A DNA stretch of 6,296 nucleotides from Planctomycetaceae bacterium (GTDB lineage: Bacteria > Planctomycetota > Planctomycetia > Pirellulales > Thermoguttaceae), in assembly GCA_031287585.1 (NCBI GenBank), contig JAITST010000072.1, positions 1 to 6,296 on the forward strand, written 5' to 3'. The notes under the pieces were generated by a model. That model was not told the origin of the DNA. It saw only the letters and a list, made by a program, of their open reading frames with translations, and ran no database searches. The position numbers and the translations under genes were made by a program. Shown in pieces: positions 1-5,631 of this stretch (position 1 is its first letter; every line of letters starts with the position of its first letter).

Positions 1-303
1 CCGCCGCCGGTTTGCCGGATAAAATGACCAGTTTTTCTTGATTTTTCATCGTTTTTCAGTGTGGCTTTGGCGGGAGTTTTTGCTCGTCTGCCCGGTTGCC
101 GCAATGTCAAAAAACTTCGCCGCACAGCGGAAACAGGGCGATTTTACGCTGGTTTGCCGGTTCTGGGCAAACAGAGAAAGGCAAATCCCAAACCTTCGGT
201 TAAGCGAACCGAAGGTTTGGGCAGTTAAAATCGCCAAGCCGAAAGATGTCAACTATGAAAAATGATGAAATTCAGGTCATAGTTTACGTCAAAATCTCGT
301 CCT
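1..303. other. Gene-free stretch with inverted repeats
   Basis: I see no credible gene here. Open frames occur on both strands between about 38 and 265, but they overlap almost completely, have low-complexity products with no recognisable motif, and are interrupted by strong inverted repeats. The stretch lies downstream of the tRNA-Arg terminators on the minus strand, so it may be the spacer before the next gene outside the window. A 10-nt word (GGTTTGCCGG) occurs at 9-18 and again at 151-160. The repeats at 137-235 are listed separately. Confidence 0.6.
137..235. repeat. Nested inverted repeats, possible three-way-junction RNA or DNA element
   Basis: Three sets of complementary arms are nested here. 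The outer arms are GGCGATTTTA (137-146) and TAAAATCGCC (226-235), 10 bp. Inside them lie a 7-bp hairpin, GTTTGCC (152-158) with GGCAAAC (166-172), and a 15-bp perfect hairpin with arms 187-201 and 207-221 and a 5-nt loop. All three helices can form at once, giving a closed helix with two branches. No run of T follows the long hairpin on either strand, so it is not a standard intrinsic terminator. The complementarity is read directly from the sequence; function and transcribed strand are unknown. Confidence 0.7.
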
Positions 304-325
304 AAAAAAGATGTTTTACATCTTT
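304..325 (-). terminator. Second, weaker intrinsic terminator behind tRNA-Arg
   Basis: On the minus strand an 8-bp hairpin (AAAGATGT with ACATCTTT, arms 318-325 and 307-314, 3-nt loop) runs into a short T stretch at 309-304. The stem is A/T-rich and shares its last bases with the T run, so it would be weak alone. Its place about 20 nt beyond the main tRNA terminator suggests a tandem back-up. It may also be a chance A/T palindrome. Confidence 0.45.
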
Positions 326-329
326 CTGC

Positions 330-371
330 AAAAATAAAAAAGACGTAAGTCCCGTATTACACGGGACTTAC
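330..371 (-). terminator. Rho-independent terminator of tRNA-Arg
   Basis: On the minus strand, directly after the tRNA 3' end, there is a perfect 11-bp hairpin: arms 371-361 and 355-345 (GTAAGTCCCGT and its complement) with a 5-nt loop. A T-rich tract (TCTTTTTTATTTTT, 343-330) follows. This is the textbook intrinsic terminator form, and it starts within 3 nt of the mature tRNA end. Confidence 0.92.
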
Positions 372-373
372 AC

Positions 374-447
374 TACGCCCGGAGGGATTTGAACCCCCAA
401 CCCTCGGTTCCGAAGACCGATGCGCTATCCAATTGCGCCACGGACGC
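374..447 (-). tRNA. tRNA-Arg, anticodon UCG
   Basis: The minus strand folds into a full cloverleaf of 74 nt including the discriminator base. The acceptor stem is GCGTCCG with CGGGCGT, closing with G-U at 1-72 and a U-G at 4-69. The D arm has GCGC on both sides. The anticodon stem is TCGGT with ACCGA and the loop is CTTCGGA, giving anticodon TCG, which reads CGA arginine codons. The T arm has loop TTCAAAT with stem GGGGG/CCCTC. The discriminator is A, and GTG follows, so CCA is not encoded and must be added enzymatically. There is no sign of an intron, and no second copy of its 3' end is visible that would mark an integration site. Confidence 0.97.
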
Positions 448-463
448 TTACATTACCGCACAC

Positions 464-491
464 ATCATAACGTTTTTTACAGAAAATACAA
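464..491 (-). promoter_or_regulatory. Putative sigma-70-type promoter of tRNA-Arg
   Basis: On the minus strand TTGTAT (491-486) is followed after 16 bp by TATGAT (469-464). These are close to the -35 and -10 consensus hexamers. Transcription would start near 457, leaving a leader of about 10 nt before the tRNA at 447, which is typical for a tRNA gene. The strong terminator after the tRNA supports an independent unit. No experimental start is known. Confidence 0.6.
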
Positions 492-553
492 GTGGTGGGT
501 ATATCACAGTATTTTTTTTACAGTCGAGTAGGAGAGGCATTTCTCGCCCTTCT

Positions 554-1228
554 TCAAACCGGAGTCCGGTTTGGTGGTTCATTTACCGCTATGTTACTTG
601 CTTCTTTGGGATACTGACCATACGCATTATCGCTCCGTTGGCTGTCCAAAGAAGACAGCGTCAATAAGGCAACCCATCCGATAGTCCACCCGACAAAAGG
701 AATAAGAGGAACAAGGCAAAACCAACCGCTTAATCCTCTATCGTGCAATCGCCGGACTTGCAACGCAAAACTTGGTAAGAGTGTCGCAAGGACAAAAATG
801 GTAAGCAATATGTATTTTATACAAGAAGATAAGAACACCATCAAGAAACCGCTAATATGATGAGAAACAATTACATTTCCCGCTTTCATTGCCATCGGGT
901 CTATCGGTTTATCTGTCTTGTCTGTAGCCGCGTTAGTCACTATTCCAGTCGCTGTTTTAGTCAAAGAATGGGCAACAATTCTAGCCATCAATACCGAAAG
1001 CGTCCAAAGAACGAATATAATAGCGATTTGAGTAAGGACGAACATCCAATACTCCTTACGGCTGGCGCGTCCGCTGAATTGAACGTATTTTCTGAAGACC
1101 ACAGCAAACCAGCCAATGCCGATGTTGCGCAAATCGGCATACTTGGTTACAGTAGGACTCATTCCCTTTGTAACAAGATTCAGTCCCTGTTTCGTGCCGT
1201 AGTTGTTATAGTGGAACCAGTTTGTCAT
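554..1228 (-). CDS. DUF805 family membrane protein
   Basis: A 224-residue protein with both signatures of DUF805 (the family of E. coli YhaH and YhaI): FSGRASRKEYW at residues 51-61, just before the first membrane helix, and RRLHDRGLSGWF at 159-170, followed by a helix and the closing D-S...YG block at 195-204. Hydrophobic segments lie at about 61-88, 127-157 and 168-192. The loop at about 90-120 is longer than usual and polar. These proteins sit in the cytoplasmic membrane; their molecular function is not established. Residues 1-40 precede the usual start of the domain: WFHYNNYGTKQGL faintly recalls the opening of a GYF_2 domain, a module often fused to DUF805, but the rest of that domain is not recognisable. 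The start is the first ATG after the ATPase gene. No Shine-Dalgarno sequence precedes it (upstream AATAACACAAA). The 62-nt gap to the ATPase gene and shared strand suggest co-transcription, which is not proven. Confidence 0.92.
   Translation of the reverse strand: MTNWFHYNNYGTKQGLNLVTKGMSPTVTKYADLRNIGIGWFAVVFRKYVQFSGRASRKEYWMFVLTQIAIIFVLWTLSVLMARIVAHSLTKTATGIVTNAATDKTDKPIDPMAMKAGNVIVSHHISGFLMVFLSSCIKYILLTIFVLATLLPSFALQVRRLHDRGLSGWFCLVPLIPFVGWTIGWVALLTLSSLDSQRSDNAYGQYPKEASNIAVNEPPNRTPV
556..572 (-). repeat. Perfect hairpin over the stop codon of the DUF805 gene
   Basis: An 8-bp perfect inverted repeat (AAACCGGA with TCCGGTTT around one central base) covers the last codons and part of the TGA stop of the DUF805 gene. 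No T run follows on the minus strand, so it is not a standard terminator. It could stabilise the 3' end of the mRNA or be a chance palindrome. Confidence 0.5.
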
Positions 1229-1290
1229 TTTGTGTTATTGGTATTGGTTGTTGAAAAGTAGAAAAAATTTACGAAAGCCCGTCCGTATCC

Positions 1291-4200
1291 TTACTCGTGT
1301 TTTGCAATCACAAACGGTCTGAACATTGCTTGAACATTCCTTTGCCGATTGATGAAAATTGCTTTATTCGGTTTATCTAATCCCTTGAATTTAGCACCGA
1401 GATTGCCTGTAACCAAACTGCCCGCGTCGTCTTCGCCTAATTGAAAACCGATACACATTTCAAAATTACTGACGTAACTCTTACATACATTATTAAAACG
1501 TTTCCAATTATCGACAAACGCAAGCACAAATGAGCCGTATTGCGGTCCCTCGTTTAGCAGCGTTTCAATCGGCGTTAAACTTTTATCGTCAAAACGTTTT
1601 TGCACGGGATGAAGCGAACTCGCGTTATCAAGCGAGTTGATAATCAACAGTGTCCGCTTTGTTTGAATTTCGTTGACTGTTTCCGTTAAATCGCAGTCCC
1701 AATTTTTGTCGTGCATTTCGATATTTCCAAATTCACTCAAATCAAACGCTGACTCTTGTGGATAAGAATTGTAATAAATCACACGGTCGAAATTGTTTCC
1801 TTGCTGAATCGAATACAACACGGAGTGTAAAATTCCGTACCGAATTGCATCGTCAATTCCCGCGACGCAAAGATTGTTTCCAAGTCGGCGTTCCCACTGA
1901 AACGCAAACGGTTGAGCGTCAAAATTGAGGTGTTCACCGAGAACGATTTGCGAAGGACTCGTGATAAAATTTCCAAACCATTGCGACGCGGGAATGATAG
2001 GCGGAGCCGAGCCGTTGAAAATTTTCGTATCCGCAATAAATCCTTTTTTCTGTGTTTGGCTTGCAATATCAGACAAATGGTCTGCACAATCCTCTTCGGT
2101 CGCACGCGGAATGTTAAACTTGCGGTTCCCCGTTTTCTGCCCGCTCTGATTGTTGATAATCGCTTCGGGCGGACTTTTCAAATCCGCCGCATCCCAATTT
2201 GAAGCGGCAAGGATTAACGCGGAGTCCTCTTGATTACACGCCAACGCAATACGGCAGCCGATTTGACTGATTAACTGTCCGATATTTGTTGTTGATTGCA
2301 GCCCCCGCAACGTTTGTGTCGCAAGCAAAACGTGGATTCCGAAAGCGCGTCCTTGACGCAGAAGGATATTGAAAAACGCATCCGCTTGCTTTGTCATTGT
2401 TTCGCTGTCCTGAAACATCATTTGAAATTCATCAATGATAAGTAGTACACGCGGAAGTTTATCGACGGTCTTTTCCCGATAATCCTTGAAGTCCCGCGCA
2501 TTGCGTTGCTTGAAAAGATTAGAGCGGCGTTTCAATTCGTCCGCCAAATGGGAAAGAACCGTTATTCCGTATTCCGTATCGCTTTCCGTTGCAACGAGTT
2601 TAATTTGCGGAGTCACCGTGTTCGTATAAACATTAAACTCTGTTCCCTGTTTATAATCCAACAGATAAACGTTAAGTTCATCGGGCGAATAACGGTCGAG
2701 GAAACCGTGAATTAAGACGTGCAATAAGTTTGACTTTCCCGAACCGGAACGACCAGCGAGTAAAACATGATGTTCCGTATTGACTCCGCCAAGTTGTAAC
2801 GCAATTTCTTTTCCGTCGGAAGTCCAACCCAACGGAGCGGAAATTTCGTCAATGGATGTCCGGCTAAAATCGGACGCAGACCACATATCTGTGAGGTTAT
2901 TACTGTGCTTTTTATGCTGCGAATAATCGGACTTGACCTTATCTATGTATTGCATCAATGTGCTATAAGACGGGAACGGTTCGTTCTTTGCCGTTATTTT
3001 TAATTTTTCCAGTCCAAAACGATTCGCTGAATACAACTCATCAATTCTCTGTCCGTTCTTTTCGAGCAATTGCGGTATTTCATACGATGCTCGTTCCGGG
3101 CGTTTCGGGTCAATTTTAGAATTGTCAACCGTGATAATCAGCAAAATTCCGCAACGAAGACCAAATTCGATTAAACGTTTCAAGTATAAAATACTCTTGT
3201 CAGAACACTGTTCAGGAAAACCGAAAATGAAAAGCAATTTATACGGCAGCGTATTGTCAGGATTTTCTTCGTTATAACGTAGCCAATCAGATACATTACC
3301 GTGAAAACGCTTTTGCATTAACTCGTTTGCGTAATCGAATAACTCTTTCAGTGCCAACTCTATTTCGTCCGCAACAGTAAGAAAATGTTTGTGCGGAACA
3401 ATTTTTTCAATCTCGGTAAGCGGTAAAAACGGAGCGAGAGAACGCCCCATTTGCAACGGGTCAATGACCGTCATTTCCAACATTCCAACAGGCAAAGTAA
3501 ACAAAAGACGCAATAACAACCGGTGAAGCGGTGAAGAATCGGACGCTTCTTTATACTCCCCTTTGTACTCATCAAATATCAGTTTGGTTAGCGGAAAGTC
3601 AAGCAGATTCGGAACGGATTCCTGCCAATCCCCTTGCAAAGTTTTTTCAAGTTTAAGTAAATCTTTGACGGAATTTGAAAAAGTAACGTGTAACAAACCG
3701 GATGACAGTATTTCAGGCATAGTACCGGAAGAGTTTAAGGGCTTCTCTTCAAGACTGTCCAAAGACGGTTGAGAAGACCGAATGTCCTCAACCATTCTTT
3801 TTAGCGTTTGAAGAAATGTTTCCCAGTTTTTCTGAAACTCCGCAATAACTGCCTTTCGTTTTTGCGCCAACTCGGCTTGTTTTCGTTCCTTATCTTCCTC
3901 TGCGGCACGCAGTTTCTCTTCATTATTTTTTTCTGCGTCGCGTTGTTTTTCTTCTTTCTTTTCTTTTTCAGCGAGGATAAGCGGAGACATCTCTTCACGA
4001 AGTTCTTCTTCGCCCTTCTTCGTTAGTGTTTCGATTTCCTGCCTAATATGGTTTTCCTCTCGTGATAAGTCTTGCTGTCTATCCCTGATACTCTGTTGTT
4101 GCTGCTCTATCATTCTTATTTGCTCTTGCAATTCAGCAATAGTTTTTCTACGTTTTGATTTTTTAATATAAGATGGGACATAGAATAGAGCCAATATTAA

Positions 4201-4845
4201 TAACGGTATTAATATGAGGCATCCGAAGAACACACGTAACGCTTCATCAGATGACGCAATAATCGAGATAGCCGAGATAGCCGAAGGAAAAATAATGAAA
4301 CCAATGAGTGCCAGACATCCACAACAGCAACCTTTACTACCAATCTCCTCACTAGAAAAATTTCTGAAAAAATCTCCTATTCTTTCCTTCAATCTCTCTT
4401 TCCTCCTTGTTGTGGCATCATCTATATTTCGGATTTCACGTTCAAGTTTTGTTGTTGACTCTTGCTTTTCCAGAATTGCCGATTTGGTCTGTTCCCGTTC
4501 CTGTTGGGAATACACTTGCTGCGTTATGAGTTGCTCAAGTTTCTCTCGTAAAACCAAAATTTTGTCTCGCAACGCGGCACCGAAGGAAAGCGAAGAAACT
4601 GATTCTGCTATTTTTCTATCGAGTGATTTTAAGTAGTCCGCGAATTCATTATTGAGCGAATCTATGGAAGCCGCTAGATTCCGATTGAGCGACTCTACGT
4701 CATCCGCAAATCGTTTTTCCGAATTTGCTCCTATGGATTTAATCTTGTCCAACTTTGCGCATAACGCAACAACGAGTTCATCCGCTTTGATAATTTCGTC
4801 ATCAAGAGGTGTGTTGACTGACATTTCGTAATCGTTTACTGACAT
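1291..4845 (-). CDS. Membrane-anchored FtsK/SpoIIIE-family ATPase, EccC-like, with one intact and two degenerate ATPase modules
   Basis: A 1184-residue protein of the HerA/FtsK superfamily, whose hexameric motors move DNA or protein. Residues 42-160 are predicted coiled coil with an 11-residue repeat at 50-86. A cysteine cluster (CCCGC, 173-177) leads into two membrane helices (about 177-197 and 203-226). A highly charged Lys/Glu/Gln coiled coil follows (about 228-335). Residues about 380-580 resemble a degenerate ATPase-like module (LPVGMLEMTVIDP at 451-463, KLLFIFGFPEQ at 536-546) without a P-loop. The canonical FtsK module spans about 670-915: Walker A GRSGSGKS (698-705), LLDYKQGTEF (728-737), Walker B VLLIIDEF (800-807), then GRAFGIHVLLATQ (832-844). 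Residues about 965-1180 look like a second degenerate module: GIDDAIRYG (996-1004) stands in place of Walker A and TLLIINSLD (1065-1073) in place of Walker B. Two membrane helices followed by serial ATPase modules match EccC/EssC of type VII secretion, but the long coiled coils do not. The gamma domain of chromosomal FtsK is absent. An ATG at codon 8 (4824) is an alternative start; neither has a Shine-Dalgarno site. The family call is firm; the substrate is unknown. Confidence 0.93.
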   Translation of the reverse strand: MSVNDYEMSVNTPLDDEIIKADELVVALCAKLDKIKSIGANSEKRFADDVESLNRNLAASIDSLNNEFADYLKSLDRKIAESVSSLSFGAALRDKILVLREKLEQLITQQVYSQQEREQTKSAILEKQESTTKLEREIRNIDDATTRRKERLKERIGDFFRNFSSEEIGSKGCCCGCLALIGFIIFPSAISAISIIASSDEALRVFFGCLILIPLLILALFYVPSYIKKSKRRKTIAELQEQIRMIEQQQQSIRDRQQDLSREENHIRQEIETLTKKGEEELREEMSPLILAEKEKKEEKQRDAEKNNEEKLRAAEEDKERKQAELAQKRKAVIAEFQKNWETFLQTLKRMVEDIRSSQPSLDSLEEKPLNSSGTMPEILSSGLLHVTFSNSVKDLLKLEKTLQGDWQESVPNLLDFPLTKLIFDEYKGEYKEASDSSPLHRLLLRLLFTLPVGMLEMTVIDPLQMGRSLAPFLPLTEIEKIVPHKHFLTVADEIELALKELFDYANELMQKRFHGNVSDWLRYNEENPDNTLPYKLLFIFGFPEQCSDKSILYLKRLIEFGLRCGILLIITVDNSKIDPKRPERASYEIPQLLEKNGQRIDELYSANRFGLEKLKITAKNEPFPSYSTLMQYIDKVKSDYSQHKKHSNNLTDMWSASDFSRTSIDEISAPLGWTSDGKEIALQLGGVNTEHHVLLAGRSGSGKSNLLHVLIHGFLDRYSPDELNVYLLDYKQGTEFNVYTNTVTPQIKLVATESDTEYGITVLSHLADELKRRSNLFKQRNARDFKDYREKTVDKLPRVLLIIDEFQMMFQDSETMTKQADAFFNILLRQGRAFGIHVLLATQTLRGLQSTTNIGQLISQIGCRIALACNQEDSALILAASNWDAADLKSPPEAIINNQSGQKTGNRKFNIPRATEEDCADHLSDIASQTQKKGFIADTKIFNGSAPPIIPASQWFGNFITSPSQIVLGEHLNFDAQPFAFQWERRLGNNLCVAGIDDAIRYGILHSVLYSIQQGNNFDRVIYYNSYPQESAFDLSEFGNIEMHDKNWDCDLTETVNEIQTKRTLLIINSLDNASSLHPVQKRFDDKSLTPIETLLNEGPQYGSFVLAFVDNWKRFNNVCKSYVSNFEMCIGFQLGEDDAGSLVTGNLGAKFKGLDKPNKAIFINRQRNVQAMFRPFVIAKHE

Positions 4846-4893
4846 TTTTGTTTCTATGATGTGTTAAAGTGTAATGGGTTATAAAAACGACGA

Positions 4894-4899
4894 ATTATA
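4894..4899 (-). promoter_or_regulatory. Putative -10 box upstream of the FtsK-like ATPase gene
   Basis: On the minus strand TATAAT, a perfect -10 hexamer, lies about 48 nt before the ATG at 4845. Transcription would start near 4887 and give a leader of about 40 nt. There is no good -35 hexamer at 16-18 bp spacing; that position (about 4917-4922) directly abuts the 55-bp palindrome at 4923-4977. The missing -35 and adjoining palindrome would fit an activator-dependent promoter, but this is inference. Confidence 0.4.
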
Positions 4900-4922
4900 G
4901 TAAACTTGTTCGGAAACCCTTT

Positions 4923-4977
4923 ATTTTGCCGCGAATACACGAATAAATGCGAATAATTCGTGCATTCGCGGCAAAAT
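4923..4977. repeat. 55-bp near-perfect palindrome upstream of the ATPase gene
   Basis: Arms 4923-4944 and 4956-4977 are complementary at 21 of 22 positions; the only mismatch is at 4937/4963. The 11-nt loop contains a further GCGAAT, so the word appears in the left arm, the loop and, inverted, in the right arm. The palindrome begins next to the expected -35 position of the putative promoter at 4894-4899. It could be an operator, a cruciform site or a mobile palindromic element. No T run marks it as a terminator, although A/T runs flank the GC-rich core on both sides. Confidence 0.85.
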
Positions 4978-5009
4978 TATTGTGTGTAAATTGTAAATTT
5001 TATTTACTG

Positions 5010-5029
5010 CCGTCGGTTTTAACCGACGG
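5010..5029. repeat. REP-like hairpin, copy 1
   Basis: Perfect 9-bp inverted repeat CCGTCGGTT / AACCGACGG with a TT loop. Together with flanking bases (5008-5031) it is identical over 24 nt to the copy at 5474-5497. The same form (9-bp stem opening CCGT, 2-nt loop, closing ACGG) recurs at 5437-5456 and 5660-5679, so it belongs to a local family of short palindromes. Confidence 0.9.
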
Positions 5030-5100
5030 GGAGATTTTTACCGTGAACTGTCATCCTGTACTTTCTAAAAAATAACAATACAATGTCACCAACTTACAAC

Positions 5101-5114
5101 GACTTTGCAAAGTC
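5101..5114. repeat. Perfect 14-bp palindrome with T run
   Basis: GACTTTGCAAAGTC is fully self-complementary, and ATTTTT follows on the plus strand. As a hairpin the stem would be at most about 5 bp with a tight loop, so an intrinsic terminator on the plus strand is unlikely. A protein-binding palindrome is equally possible. Confidence 0.5.
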
Positions 5115-5117
5115 ATT

Positions 5118-5192
5118 TTTCACAGGTAGGTAAGGATAGGTAATGGTAGTTTTTTGTATTCTATCCTTATCTATCATTGAGTACCTGTGAAA
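5118..5192. repeat. 75-bp element with 11-bp terminal inverted repeats
   Basis: Arms TTTCACAGGTA (5118-5128) and TACCTGTGAAA (5182-5192) are perfectly inverted. A second perfect pair lies inside: TAAGGATAG (5131-5139) with CTATCCTTA (5161-5169). The left half also carries several GGTA/GGATA words in series (5125-5147). Short inverted termini around a small non-coding body recall a MITE, but no target duplication is evident, and a structured RNA or a binding site are alternatives. Confidence 0.75.
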
Positions 5193-5193
5193 G

Positions 5194-5377
5194 AAACCTT
5201 ATTTTTACAAAAAACACATCAGCAGCAATGGGCGTTCACCCAAACATAACCTCATTACCTCATTGTTGCTCGCCCTAATTCTAAATAAGGTAATGAGGTT
5301 ATTTTTACGGGCGTACATTTGCTACTGAGGTGTCTCGTGTAAAAATAAGGTTTTTTGTTTCCATAAAACCTCAGTAG
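5194..5377. repeat. Nested and overlapping long inverted repeats
   Basis: Three long-arm inverted repeats interlock. The outer pair is 16 bp, AAACCTTATTTTTACA (5194-5209) with its complement at 5338-5353. Inside lies a 15-bp pair, ATAACCTCATTACCT (5246-5260) with 5288-5302. A 10-bp pair, CTACTGAGGT (5322-5331) with ACCTCAGTAG (5368-5377), crosses the outer pair: one arm is inside and one outside. A weaker pair, AGCAGCAATG (5221-5230) with CATTGTTGCT (5261-5270, one G-T), crosses the 15-bp pair. The crossing arms would make either a pseudoknot or alternative folds. The word AAATAAGGT recurs at 5283, 5343 and 5402. All complementarity is read directly; its role is unknown. Confidence 0.8.
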
Positions 5378-5436
5378 TAGTTGTGTGTCTTACGTTTTTC
5401 CAAATAAGGTTTGCCTCGTGCGCAACAACAGCGTCT

Positions 5437-5456
5437 CCGTCGGCTGAAGCCGACGG
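5437..5456. repeat. REP-like hairpin, copy 2 (variant)
   Basis: Perfect 9-bp inverted repeat CCGTCGGCT / AGCCGACGG with a GA loop. It differs from the copies at 5010 and 5476 only at the inner end of the stem, where both arms have changed together (T-A to C-G), so pairing is kept. Its right arm can also pair with the left arm of the next hairpin (5450-5460 with 5472-5482, 11 bp). Confidence 0.9.
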
Positions 5457-5475
5457 CAATGTTATCTATCTATTG

Positions 5476-5495
5476 CCGTCGGTTTTAACCGACGG
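5476..5495. repeat. REP-like hairpin, copy 3 (identical to copy 1)
   Basis: Perfect 9-bp inverted repeat CCGTCGGTT / AACCGACGG with a TT loop. The block 5474-5497 equals 5008-5031 base for base, 466 bp away. The identity beyond the stem suggests recent duplication or homogenisation. Confidence 0.9.
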
Positions 5496-5519
5496 GGGCG
5501 ATACGGCAATTTTTGTTGA

Positions 5520-5600
5520 ACCCCTTGCGGGGTCAGTTTTTATGTCGGTCTTTCCCCGTGCTATCGCACGGGGTTATCCATATTTAACCCCATACGGGGT
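5520..5600. repeat. Three consecutive C/G hairpins (ACCCC...GGGGT type)
   Basis: ACCCC-TTGC-GGGGT (5520-5533), CCCCGTGC / GCACGGGG with loop TATC (5554-5573), and ACCCC-ATAC-GGGGT (5587-5600) follow at roughly 34-nt spacing. All have a 4-nt loop. The first and third share the same arms and differ only in the loop, so they look like copies. None is followed by a clean T run, although AGTTTTT follows the first on the plus strand. Confidence 0.8.
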
Positions 5601-5631
5601 AAGGATTTATGGGAACGTTTAACGGCTATTA

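Noticed and set aside
38..265. Open frames on both strands (38-265 plus, 46-252 minus)
   Set aside because: They overlap almost fully, pass through strong inverted repeats, have no recognisable motif and no convincing ribosome binding site.
374..447. tRNA-Arg as an integration (att) site for a genomic island
   Set aside because: No second copy of the tRNA 3' end and no integrase gene are in the window.
1261..1290. Terminator between the ATPase and DUF805 genes
   Set aside because: A T-rich run exists (about 1263-1270), but no stable stem precedes it on the minus strand.
5094..5177. 27-codon minus-strand frame inside the 75-bp repeat element
   Set aside because: It is short, lacks a clear ribosome binding site, and its sequence is accounted for by the inverted repeats.
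5383..5622. 79-codon plus-strand frame
   Set aside because: It runs through a series of hairpins whose sequence explains it; the product looks random.
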